Positions 1-6,917 of a DNA stretch of 64,000 nucleotides are shown here, piece by piece; position 1 is the stretch's first letter, and each line of letters starts with the position of its first letter. The stretch lies in contig CAWABU010000006.1 of the NCBI GenBank assembly GCA_963780345.1, positions 1,116,001 through 1,180,000 on the forward strand. Reading direction: 5' to 3'. A model generated the notes under the pieces. It searched no databases and was not told the origin of the DNA. It saw only the letters and a list, made by a program, of their open reading frames with translations. The position numbers and the translations under genes are program-made. The stretch is from PALSA-693 sp963780345. GTDB lineage: Bacteria; Actinomycetota; Acidimicrobiia; Acidimicrobiales; Palsa-688.

Positions 1-169
1 CCGCCTGCTCGACAACCTCGTCGGTGGGCTCAGGAGCCTCCGATATGGACAGGCCGAGCCGCAGCTCCTGGTTGTCCGTCGGCCCGGGATAGATGCGCAA
101 CCCCGCGCCCGGATGATCCGCTACCAATCCCTTGATTGCTTCAGTTGCACCTTCCGTGAGAGTCAGCAT
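1..169 (-). CDS. HesB/IscA-like Fe-S cluster family protein, 5' part
   Basis: The first 56 codons of a gene that runs off the left edge. It starts MLTLTEGATEAIKGLVADHP and continues with GAGLRIYPG and a D/E-rich stretch. This is the opening of the small actinobacterial HesB-like proteins of about 100 residues, related to the Fe-S carrier IscA/HesB, which often lack the three cluster-binding cysteines. The cysteine region lies outside the window, so metal binding cannot be judged. The start is fixed by AAGGAGG at 174-180, five bases before the ATG. It is divergent from the binding-protein gene at 333. Confidence 0.75.
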   Translation of the reverse strand, partial: MLTLTEGATEAIKGLVADHPGAGLRIYPGPTDNQELRLGLSISEAPEPTDEVVEQA

Positions 170-332
170 GACGCCTCCTTGTGATGGGACCGAGTCAGGT
201 ACCCGCCCGGGTCGCGCCCAAACAGCAGAACCTGCTTTTTGATCCCTGCCGCCTGCCTTGACAGCGCGACACGGAGACTTGTAACGTTCGCGCATCTTGT
301 GAACCTTTGGGTTCGAACAGGGGGGGTTTCGA

Positions 333-1682
333 ATGCGTCGGAAAACAATGGGGGTTGCTGGCGTTTTGGTACTGGTGGCCTCGTTACTGGCCGCGTGCGG
401 TAGCTCGAGTCATTCCGGCTCGTCCGGGGCGACCAGCGCGACGACCAGCGCCACGACCAGCGCGCCTTCGGGCTCGGCCACGGGTGCCACCACTCCGAGC
501 GCGGGAGCGACCGCGAGTCCGAGCGGGACGCCGCTCAACCTCCTGACCCTGGCATCGGTCAATTACGCGGGACCGACGTACGCCAACATCATCACCACGG
601 CCAAGCTGGCAGGCCAATGGATCAACGCCCACGGGGGAATCCAGGGGCATCCGGTCAAGGTGACGACCTGCGACGAGCAGGGTGACGCGACCAAGACGGC
701 GCAGTGCGGTCGCGAAGCGATCGCCAACCACTCGGTGGCGGTGGTCGGATCGTTCACTTTGAACGGCAGTGCCATCATCCCGGAGCTCGCGGCGGCGAAG
801 ACGTCCTGGTTTGGCATTTGTTGCGCAGCCTCAGCGGACGAGTTGACCAGCACGGACGTACAGCAAATCGGGAGCACGGGCGCGGCCGCTCCGGCGCTGG
901 CGGTCAAGGCCGTGGTCGACGGGTGTAAGCACATCGCCGTGGTGCTGCTCAACGCCGGGGCCGTGGATACGCTCACCGAGTTGCTGGTCAAGAACGCCCT
1001 CAAGTCGGTGAATGCCAGCCAGGACCTGGCCAAGATTGTCCTGGTCCCCCTCACCGCCCAGGACTATTCGTCTGAGGTGGCAGACGCGACCACCGGGACG
1101 GATTGCATCCTCGCCGAGTTGGGCCAGGCCAACTTCCCATCGTTTATGCCGCCTTTCCAGGCTACGGGAGCCCATCAGCGGCTGTACGGCCTCCAGGGCA
1201 ACCTGGACATCACGGTGACCAAGGCCTTCCCGTCGGCTACCCAGAACACCGTGGTCGCCGGGGCCTACTCGGACATCTCGCTGCCGGCGTGGGCGGACTA
1301 CCGGGCTGCCATCCAGCAGTACCACGCCCCCAGCAACGAAAACTACAACAGCCTGGGCGGGCTGGGGACCTGGGCGGCCTACATGGCATTCGAGCAGGTG
1401 GCTAACTCCATCAAAGGACCGATCAACAACGAGACCTTCCTGGCCGCCGCCCAGAAGGCAACCATCAACCTGCCCGGCGTGCCGGTGGCCAACTTCGCCC
1501 AGAAGTTCACCGGCCTCGGCGGGAGCTTCCTCAATGACGTGAGCCGGGAGATCACCTTCGACGTGGTCCACAACGGCGTCCCCGTCGGGTGGAATGGGGG
1601 CAAGTTCTTCGACATGACCAATGCCTTCATAGGTCAGCCGCTCAGCGCCGCAGATACGCCTCCGCCCGGACAGACCGGCTAG
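333..1682 (+). CDS. ABC transporter substrate-binding lipoprotein (branched-chain amino acid type)
   Basis: A 449-residue lipoprotein. Residues 1-22 form a signal peptide with lipobox LLAAC (Cys22), followed by a Ser/Thr/Gly/Ala-rich linker to about residue 70. The rest is a type I periplasmic-binding fold of the LivJ/Leu-Ile-Val class: an early NYAGPTYANI segment, then GGIQGHPVKVTTCDEQGD, which is the usual GGI-x-G-x-x-(V/L) region of this family. It should sit on the outer face of the membrane and bind a small amino-acid-like or aromatic ligand. No LivH/M/G/F partners lie nearby; the next gene is an MFS exporter, so it is an orphan receptor. A G-rich run at 320-326 precedes the ATG, without a classical GGAGG. 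Confidence 0.85.
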   Translation: MRRKTMGVAGVLVLVASLLAACGSSSHSGSSGATSATTSATTSAPSGSATGATTPSAGATASPSGTPLNLLTLASVNYAGPTYANIITTAKLAGQWINAHGGIQGHPVKVTTCDEQGDATKTAQCGREAIANHSVAVVGSFTLNGSAIIPELAAAKTSWFGICCAASADELTSTDVQQIGSTGAAAPALAVKAVVDGCKHIAVVLLNAGAVDTLTELLVKNALKSVNASQDLAKIVLVPLTAQDYSSEVADATTGTDCILAELGQANFPSFMPPFQATGAHQRLYGLQGNLDITVTKAFPSATQNTVVAGAYSDISLPAWADYRAAIQQYHAPSNENYNSLGGLGTWAAYMAFEQVANSIKGPINNETFLAAAQKATINLPGVPVANFAQKFTGLGGSFLNDVSREITFDVVHNGVPVGWNGGKFFDMTNAFIGQPLSAADTPPPGQTG

Positions 1683-1691
1683 GGCTGAACG

Positions 1692-1726
1692 CCGGCCGCC
1701 CCGCAGCGCTTTTTCAAGGCGGCCGG
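1692..1726 (+). terminator. Intercistronic stem-loop after the binding-protein gene
   Basis: Perfect 9-bp inverted repeat, CCGGCCGCC (1692-1700) and GGCGGCCGG (1718-1726), around a 17-base loop containing a short T run. It begins ten bases after the stop at 1682 and lies before the MFS start. There is no T tract after the stem, so it may attenuate or protect mRNA ends rather than act as an intrinsic terminator. Confidence 0.45.
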
Positions 1727-1768
1727 GCAGGGCAGCCGACTAACTTCAGCGGGGATGAGGGTCAGAAC

Positions 1769-3019
1769 ATGAGCACCGTCCCCCTCGACGGAACGTCCGT
1801 CGAGCGGGGTGACTCCGACCACCTGGTTCGGTCGCTGTCCCTTGTCATCTTTCTGCAGTGGCTCGGCGCCAGCGCCATCCTGCCCCTGCTGCCGTTGTAC
1901 CTGCGCAGGGAGGGCGGCTCGGACCAGATGGTCGGGGCCGTCATGGCCGCCTATTTCGTGGCGGCGGTGATCTTCCAATACCCGGCCGGCTATCTGGCTG
2001 ACCGGATCGGACGACGCACCGTGCTGCTCGGTGGTTTGGTCATTTACGCCGGAGCCAGCCTGGTATTCATGCTCGATATTGGCCCGGCCGCCGATATCTT
2101 GCTGCGCGGGCTTCAGGGCTGTGGCGCCGGCGCCGTCGAGGTGGCCGCCCTCGCCATGATCGCCAGTTCGGTCCCCCTGGAGCGGCGGGGCCGCGCCTTT
2201 GGATCCATCTACCGGGCGCAACTGGGCGGCATGGCCATCGGACCTCTCGTCGGCAGCCTCATCGGGGTGAGCTCGATGAACTTCATCTTCGCCGGGGCCG
2301 CCCTGACCTCGCTGATCGCCTGCCTCACCATCACCAGCGGCTCCTGGCTGCGTGGCTACGCCGACCGGACCGGCCCCCCGTCCGGTCCGCCCGGGCGCGG
2401 CTTTCCGCGACTCAGCCGCGCCGCGATCGGCTCGCTGATCGCAGGAATCGCCGTCGGCCTCACCATCGGTGTCTATGAGACCTGCTGGACGCTGCTGCTC
2501 CACCAGCGGGGAGCGAGCACCTGGCAGGTCGGGCTGTCGTGGACCCTGTTCGCCGTTCCCTTTGTGCTCATGTCCCGGCCCGGGGGCTGGATCGCCGATC
2601 ACCTCGACCGGCGAGCGCTGGTGGTGGGGACGGTCTCGGTCAGCCTGGCCTTCTGCGCCATCTACCCTTTCATCACCGAGATCGCCTGGCTGTTGGGGCT
2701 GGGCGCGGCCGAGGCCATCGGCGCGGCCATCGCTCTCCCGTCGATCCAATCGCTTTTGACCCAGGACACCGAGCCGGACGCCTACGGCCGGGTCCAGGGC
2801 ACCTACGCCACGGCGGAGACGGCTGCGATCGCAGTGGCGGCGGCGGCCAGCGGGGCTCTATTCGCCCTGGCCTCCTGGGTACCCTTCGTCGGGGCGACCA
2901 CTCTCGGAGCGATGTTGATCGCGACGCTCCCGATGGTCTGGGCACCGGTGCGCGGCCGGGTCAGCGACGCCGCCGGCGATGAGGTGCCGGCCGTGGCACC
3001 GGGGGTTGCCCGCCCGTAG
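1769..3019 (+). CDS. MFS transporter
   Basis: A 416-residue polytopic membrane protein with about 12 hydrophobic segments. The MFS signature between helices 2 and 3 is clear (YLADRIGRRTVLLGG, residues about 73-87). The equivalent loop in the second half is WIADHLDRRALVVG. The fold suggests a drug or metabolite exporter, but the substrate cannot be told. The frame is open upstream to 1589, but the ATG at 1769, after GATGAGGGTC, is where MFS similarity begins. It follows the binding-protein gene and may be co-transcribed with it. The stop TAG at 3017 is followed in the same frame by a Fis-like HTH. Confidence 0.85.
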   Translation: MSTVPLDGTSVERGDSDHLVRSLSLVIFLQWLGASAILPLLPLYLRREGGSDQMVGAVMAAYFVAAVIFQYPAGYLADRIGRRTVLLGGLVIYAGASLVFMLDIGPAADILLRGLQGCGAGAVEVAALAMIASSVPLERRGRAFGSIYRAQLGGMAIGPLVGSLIGVSSMNFIFAGAALTSLIACLTITSGSWLRGYADRTGPPSGPPGRGFPRLSRAAIGSLIAGIAVGLTIGVYETCWTLLLHQRGASTWQVGLSWTLFAVPFVLMSRPGGWIADHLDRRALVVGTVSVSLAFCAIYPFITEIAWLLGLGAAEAIGAAIALPSIQSLLTQDTEPDAYGRVQGTYATAETAAIAVAAAASGALFALASWVPFVGATTLGAMLIATLPMVWAPVRGRVSDAAGDEVPAVAPGVARP

Positions 3020-3124
3020 CCGACCGCCTGCTTACCGAGCGCGACTATCCCGGAGGAGGAACGGCCCCAGCGGGAGCCGTCCTGGCGGGACGAACCGGGC
3101 CTGAAGCGGGCCATCGGGAGAGCC

Positions 3125-3280
3125 GTGACCCGCGGGGCGCCGCTCCGTGAGCTGAAAGAGTCGGTGGCGGATCTGGCCGTGGAGGTCACCCTGGCCGACA
3201 CCGATGGCAACCTGGCCCTGGCGGCCCGGCGGCTTCAGGTGACCGAGCGGGCCCTCCAGCTGCGGTTGGCCTGCCCGTAG
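3125..3280 (+). CDS. Small Fis-type helix-turn-helix reading frame
   Basis: A 51-residue frame from GTG 3125; the frame is actually open from 3020, directly after the MFS stop and in the same phase. The C-terminal half (DTDGNLALAARRLQV, then TERALQLRLA) matches the Fis-family HTH that ends sigma-54 enhancer-binding proteins: G-N at the turn, AA-R-L in the recognition area and a closing L-x-x-R-L. No AAA+ or sensor domain is attached. It could be a free-standing DNA-binding peptide, the tail of a decayed activator, or a readthrough extension of the MFS gene. AGGAGG at 3054-3059 has no start codon at a proper distance. Its end overlaps the mini-sigma-54 frame on the other strand by 46 bases. 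Confidence 0.4.
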   Translation: MTRGAPLRELKESVADLAVEVTLADTDGNLALAARRLQVTERALQLRLACP

Positions 3281-3867
3281 CTGACGCTGGAAAGTCGCCA
3301 GGACCGTTCTCGAGGTACGACACGCACCCAGCGACCGGGCATCTGGGCGCGTTTGATCACTTTGGGCGCGGTTGAGGTCGTAAAACCACCAAAACCGCGC
3401 CCGCAGCACCAACCGCGCCCACTCAGCAGGCAACCATCTCCCTGCATCTCCCTCCGATATTTCGCCACCGTCCGCCGGGCGGCGAAAATGCCCTGGGCCC
3501 GCAACATCTCACTTCGGCGCTGATCGGAGCACTTCTGTCCGGTCGCCAGCAACCGGGCCACGGCTGGCCGCACATCGTGGCCCGACCCGAACATGGTGGC
3601 CAGGGGTACGACCCGGCCATCCGGCAGCTCGGCCGTGCGGTCCTTGACCGCCCGCGACACGGTGGACTCGTGAAGGCCCAGGGCCGTGGCCACGTCGCGC
3701 CGGCGCAGCTGGCCGTACCGGTTGCTCGACAGCTCATGCTGGATCCGTTCGTCCAGTTGCGAGGCGTCGAGGGCGAGCCGATCGGCGGAGAACGCCAGCA
3801 GCGGCACCGTGTTCATCTCCATCCGGGCGACCTGTTCGAACGCCAGCACTACGCCATCGACCGCCAT
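3235..3867 (-). CDS. Miniature sigma-54 (RpoN)-like protein lacking the core-binding domain
   Basis: 210 codons from ATG 3867, preceded by GAGAAGGGGGT at ribosome-site distance. Residues 6-50 resemble the sigma-54 activator-interacting region (F-x-Q then LLAFSADRLALDASQLDERI and a final N). Residues 55-142 match the sigma-54 DNA-binding domain closely: RRRDVATALGLHESTVSRAV (HTH), PDGRVVPLATMFGSG, then GIFAARRTVAKYRREM with the RpoN box ARRTVAKYR at 130-138. The core-binding domain of about 300 residues that normally separates these parts is absent. Residues after about 142 look like random readthrough through a repeat, so the functional end may be earlier. Without a core-binding domain it probably cannot be a normal sigma factor. 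It may be a DNA-binding regulator of -24/-12 sites. Confidence 0.75.
   Translation of the reverse strand: MAVDGVVLAFEQVARMEMNTVPLLAFSADRLALDASQLDERIQHELSSNRYGQLRRRDVATALGLHESTVSRAVKDRTAELPDGRVVPLATMFGSGHDVRPAVARLLATGQKCSDQRRSEMLRAQGIFAARRTVAKYRREMQGDGCLLSGRGWCCGRGFGGFTTSTAPKVIKRAQMPGRWVRVVPRERSWRLSSVSYGQANRSWRARSVT
3364..3420. repeat. Inverted and direct copies of a GGGCGCGGTT unit
   Basis: GGGCGCGGTT at 3364-3373 pairs perfectly with AACCGCGCCC at 3393-3402 and again at 3411-3420. A near copy, GGGCGCGTTTGA, lies at 3345-3356, against GGGCGCGGTTGA at 3364-3375. The block sits inside the unconserved tail of the mini-sigma-54 frame and between convergent frames. It may be a terminator or a small repeat element. 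Confidence 0.5.
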
Positions 3868-3908
3868 GGCCGGGACCCCCTTCTCGAGCCTCCGTCGCCA
3901 GACCATGA

Positions 3909-3924
3909 AGCAAGTTCCGTGCCA
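3909..3924 (-). promoter_or_regulatory. Sigma-54-type -24/-12 promoter element
   Basis: On the minus strand the sequence reads TGGCACG-GAAC-TTGCT. It matches the consensus TGGCACG-N4-TTGC(A/T) at every specified base, with GG and GC separated by exactly ten bases. The predicted transcript would start about 30 bases before the ATG of the mini-sigma-54 gene at 3867, leaving room for its ribosome site. Confidence 0.65.
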
Positions 3925-3930
3925 ACTTGC
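3910..3930. promoter_or_regulatory. Palindromic operator overlapping the -24/-12 element
   Basis: Perfect inverted repeat GCAAGTT-N7-AACTTGC. The left arm contains the -12 GC and the right arm extends upstream of the -24 GG. A dimeric repressor, or the encoded mini-RpoN protein, could bind here. On the minus strand a CATACT hexamer lies just upstream, so a housekeeping promoter could also be controlled from this site. Confidence 0.5.
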
Positions 3931-3954
3931 TCGAGTATGAAGGCGGGTCGGGCA

Positions 3955-3976
3955 AATATGTCCGGAAGTACATATT
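3955..3976. promoter_or_regulatory. Inverted repeat AATATGT-N8-ACATATT in the divergent spacer
   Basis: Perfect 7-bp arms with an 8-base spacer, AT-rich against a GC-rich background. It lies 31 bases upstream of the -24 element and 98 bases before the crotonase start. It could be an enhancer-type site for an activator of the mini-sigma-54 promoter or an operator for the crotonase operon. Confidence 0.4.
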
Positions 3977-4074
3977 GCGGACGAACGTCTGATTGACAGC
4001 ATGAACCCGTGCCCTTTACACTCCCGCGGCCGACAGGCAAAGACCAAACTCGTCGAAAGTCGAAGGAAGGGCTG

Positions 4075-4863
4075 GTGGGGGACCCAGAAGTCGTGCTCAT
4101 GTCGCGTGCCGACGGTGTCATGTACCTGACCCTCAACCGGCCGGAGAAGCTGAACGCCATCAACTACCGGATCATCTGGAGTCTGCTGGGCCATCTCGAC
4201 GAGTCGGCCAGAGACCCGGAGGTCCGGGCCATCGTCCTCACCGGTGCGGGGCGGGCGTTCTCGGCCGGCGACGATGTCCGCGGCATGGGCGAAATACCAC
4301 CCGGGCTGCCACCGGGAGAGCATCCCGTTCGATTCATGCAGCAGCGTCTCATGCGCCGTTGGTTCTGGCTCGACAAACCGACGATCGCCGCGATACACGG
4401 AAATTGCCACGGCATTGCGGGGGACCTGGCCCTGGCCGCGGATTTTCGTATCGTGTGCCGTGACACGGTGTTCGGTGACCTTCGCGTCCGGCGCGCCATT
4501 CCCATAGGCAGCGGCGGGACCTTCCTGCTGCCCCGACTCATCGGTCTGTCGGCCGCCACCCGGATCATCCTGACCGGCGAGACCATGACCGCGTACGACA
4601 TGGTCCGCCTCGGTTTGACGTCTGAGGTCACGGAGCCCGATGCCTTCGACGAGACGGTGCGGGACTTCGCTCAACGTATGGCCCAGGCGCCGACGAAAGC
4701 CATCGGAGTTATGAAGACGGAAATGCGCCGCAATCTCTCGGCCGGCTCGTTTGACGACGCCCTGGAGTTCGAAATGGCGCTCCTGGACACACCCGTGGAA
4801 GACCGAGCCGAGGGAGCGCGCTCGTTTGCCGAAGGCCGTAGACCGACGTTCACCGGACAGTAG
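4075..4863 (+). CDS. Enoyl-CoA hydratase/isomerase (crotonase) family protein
   Basis: 262 residues, the usual crotonase length, from GTG 4075 with AAGGAAGG four bases upstream. The family features are present: LNRPEKLNAIN (21-30), FSAGDDVRGM (62-71) for CoA binding, IHGNCHGIAGDLALAADF and PIGSGGTFLLPRLIG. The two catalytic glutamates of classical hydratases (Glu144 and Glu164 in the rat enzyme, 20 residues apart) align with Asp117 and Arg137, so ordinary hydration is doubtful. An isomerase, hydrolase or lyase activity of the superfamily is more likely. The CoA-transferase frame starts seven bases downstream, so the two probably form an operon acting on one acyl-CoA. Confidence 0.85.
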   Translation: MGDPEVVLMSRADGVMYLTLNRPEKLNAINYRIIWSLLGHLDESARDPEVRAIVLTGAGRAFSAGDDVRGMGEIPPGLPPGEHPVRFMQQRLMRRWFWLDKPTIAAIHGNCHGIAGDLALAADFRIVCRDTVFGDLRVRRAIPIGSGGTFLLPRLIGLSAATRIILTGETMTAYDMVRLGLTSEVTEPDAFDETVRDFAQRMAQAPTKAIGVMKTEMRRNLSAGSFDDALEFEMALLDTPVEDRAEGARSFAEGRRPTFTGQ

Positions 4864-4869
4864 GCAGCC

Positions 4870-5214
4870 GTGACTGATCAGGACAAAGTTCCGCTGGATG
4901 GCCTGCGCGCCAGATTGGCCGACGGCGCCTTCGCGACGCAGGTCGCCGGTTGGTGGCTGTCAGCGCTCGGCGCCGCGGTCGAGGCGGCACCGGCGACAGG
5001 CGAGATCGACGCCGACCTTCGCGACGTGATCCGGCGCTTCCTGGCCCGACGGGTGAAGCGGACCATCGGGACAGACGTCGAAGTGGTGGTGGGAAGCGGA
5101 ACGGGGAAGAAGGCGCCCCAGGCCAGACCGCGGTTTTTTCATCATCGAGCGGACTGGCGGACGGGATGGCCGCCGAGCAGACGCTGTGGGCCGAGTCCGG
5201 ACTGGCCGATCTGA
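4870..5214 (+). CDS. 5' part of a CaiB-type CoA-transferase gene, out of frame with its continuation
   Basis: Starts at GTG 4870, seven bases after the crotonase stop. The encoded stretch PLDGLRARLADGAFATQVAG, followed by LGAAVE, resembles the start of a class III CoA-transferase domain (LDG-x-R-V-L-D-L ... LGA-x-V). After about codon 85 the sequence stops making sense, and the meaningful reading continues in another frame from near the six-T run at 5134-5139. One missing base there would restore a single two-domain protein ending at 6869. The first domain would still be short and degenerate, as in a non-catalytic half. Confidence 0.5.
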   Translation: MTDQDKVPLDGLRARLADGAFATQVAGWWLSALGAAVEAAPATGEIDADLRDVIRRFLARRVKRTIGTDVEVVVGSGTGKKAPQARPRFFHHRADWRTGWPPSRRCGPSPDWPI

Positions 5215-6869
5215 CGAGAGAATCGCAAGGTCATGCCGACAGCGGGGATCCGTGCGTTCCGTCGAACCGGCAGCCGTCGTTTCTCAGCGGAACGACGATG
5301 GCCATGCTGGCGGTGGCCGCCCGGATCGCCACCGTGCAGGGCGGAGAACCCCCGGCCAGCATGGAGGTGGACCCCCGCAACCTGCTGGCCCTGCTGCCGA
5401 TGCAGCCTCTGGCCCGAGCCCAGCTCGCTCCGGGGCCGACGGTCGTGGCGAGCGCGGCGGTTCCCGGTGGGGTTTTTGCCGCTCTGGATGGTCCGCTCTA
5501 CCTCCGGCCGGTGGAGCCGGACCACTGGCGGGAGCTATTGCGGGGCATCCCGGAGCTGGGTGAGCCCTCGGGCGGGCCTTTCCTGGGTTGGGAGCCCGAC
5601 GCCGTCAATGCGGCCCTGGCCGCCTGGGCAAAGCGGCAGCGGCGAGACGACGTGGTCGCCATGCTTCAGGGGCATCACGTGCCAGCCGCGCCCATCACGT
5701 CCGTCGGGCAAATGCTCGACGACCCCAATCTGGTCGCCCGGGGCTTCGCCACCCGCGGCATCGACCCTGAGGTCCGACCCCCGTGGATCGTGCTGGGCCA
5801 TGGCCAGGGTGAAGCCGCACCGCCCGCCGGGTCTCCATCACCGGGCCTCCCGCTGGCGGGGGTGCGGGTGCTCGATCTGACGTGGGCCTGGGCCGGTCCG
5901 TTTGCGACCAGACTGCTCGCCGATCTGGGGGCCGAGATCCTCAACATCGAGTGGTATCCGCGTGCCAGTAATCTGCGCACCCAGGCGCCCTTCGCTTCTG
6001 GCCACTACCGATCCCCCAACGCGAGCGGCTGGTGGAGTGCCAACCAGCGAGGCAAACGCAGCATCGGGGTCAACCTCAAGCACCCCGAGGGTCGGGACCT
6101 GGTCCTCAAGCTGGCCGAGACGTGTCACTTGACGATGGAGAACTTCGCCGTCGGGGTGGTGGAGCGGCTGGGGCTGTCTTACCAAGACGTGGCGGCCCGC
6201 AACCCCGCGATGGTGTATGTGTCGATGTCAGGATGGGGTCGTGGCGGCCCCGCTCAGCACTGGATCGGGTATGGCACCCAGGTGCAGGCGGCGGCCGGCG
6301 CCAACGTGGCCATGCCAGGATCATCGGGCCGCCCCTCCCAAATGCTGATCCCCTATGCCGATCCGGTCAGCGGGCTGTGCGCAGCCCTGGGCGCGGTTGC
6401 TTACCTGTACGCGTCGCTGGCCACCGGACGGTCTGTGCATCTGGACCTGGCCGAGCTGGAGTGCATGGCGCTGGCGCTGCTGGAACCACTGGTGGAGGCG
6501 GCGGCGGGAGACGAACCCAGTTTGTATCCGTATCGGGTCGTTCCCAAAGGCGAATCGTTCCAGCTCTATCCCTATGGGGCCGACGGCGCCGGGCCGCCCG
6601 CGCCGGTGCACACTATGGGCGATGTTCTGGCCGACGAGCGCTTTGGCCCGTACTGGATCGATGACTGCTCCGAGGAACTCCGCGCCGACCGGGTGCAGAT
6701 CGCTCGTCCTCCGTGGACCATTGACGGACAGCTCGTGGGCGGCGACCAGGGCGCGCCGACCTTGTTTGCGGACACCGGCCCCGTTCTCCGTGACGTGGTT
6801 GGTCTACCGGAGTCCGAAATCTCTCGGTTGGTGGAGTCGGGCGCGATTGCTGTCGAGGCATCGGGATGA
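5166..6869 (+). CDS. CaiB/BaiF family (class III) CoA-transferase, two-domain; 5' end frame-disrupted
   Basis: Readable from about 5130 in this frame, with ATG 5166 the first internal start (567 codons). It begins inside the first domain (AESGLADLTRES, then SFLSGTTMAMLAVAARIA) and has a linker at about residues 200-235. A full second CaiB domain follows: LAGVRVLDLTWAWAGPFATR, LADLGAEILNIE, KRSIGVNLKHPEGRDLVLKL and the active-site region IPYADPVSGLCAALGAVAYL with the expected Asp. Known members move CoA between carboxylic acids without a ping-pong thioester. A degenerate first half fused to a catalytic second half parallels the two-gene pairs elsewhere in this window. Whether the frameshift near 5134 is real or an assembly error is open. 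Confidence 0.75.
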   Translation: MAAEQTLWAESGLADLTRESQGHADSGDPCVPSNRQPSFLSGTTMAMLAVAARIATVQGGEPPASMEVDPRNLLALLPMQPLARAQLAPGPTVVASAAVPGGVFAALDGPLYLRPVEPDHWRELLRGIPELGEPSGGPFLGWEPDAVNAALAAWAKRQRRDDVVAMLQGHHVPAAPITSVGQMLDDPNLVARGFATRGIDPEVRPPWIVLGHGQGEAAPPAGSPSPGLPLAGVRVLDLTWAWAGPFATRLLADLGAEILNIEWYPRASNLRTQAPFASGHYRSPNASGWWSANQRGKRSIGVNLKHPEGRDLVLKLAETCHLTMENFAVGVVERLGLSYQDVAARNPAMVYVSMSGWGRGGPAQHWIGYGTQVQAAAGANVAMPGSSGRPSQMLIPYADPVSGLCAALGAVAYLYASLATGRSVHLDLAELECMALALLEPLVEAAAGDEPSLYPYRVVPKGESFQLYPYGADGAGPPAPVHTMGDVLADERFGPYWIDDCSEELRADRVQIARPPWTIDGQLVGGDQGAPTLFADTGPVLRDVVGLPESEISRLVESGAIAVEASG

Positions 6870-6917
6870 GAGCGGAGCGGCCGGCCCTGCCGGGATTGAT
6901 GCCTCGACGGTCGAGAC

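Noticed and set aside
1679..2749. Long minus-strand open frame (356 codons) opposite the MFS gene
   Set aside because: Arg/Gly/Asp-rich translation with no family features; it is the antisense of a clear membrane-protein gene.
3910..3930. A bidirectional sigma-54 promoter also serving the crotonase operon
   Set aside because: The plus strand lacks the -24 GG at the required distance; only the minus strand carries a full -24/-12 match.
3235..4674. A 479-codon minus-strand frame that includes the mini-sigma-54 gene
   Set aside because: Only the part from 3867 onward has family similarity and a ribosome site; the upstream part is antisense to the crotonase gene.
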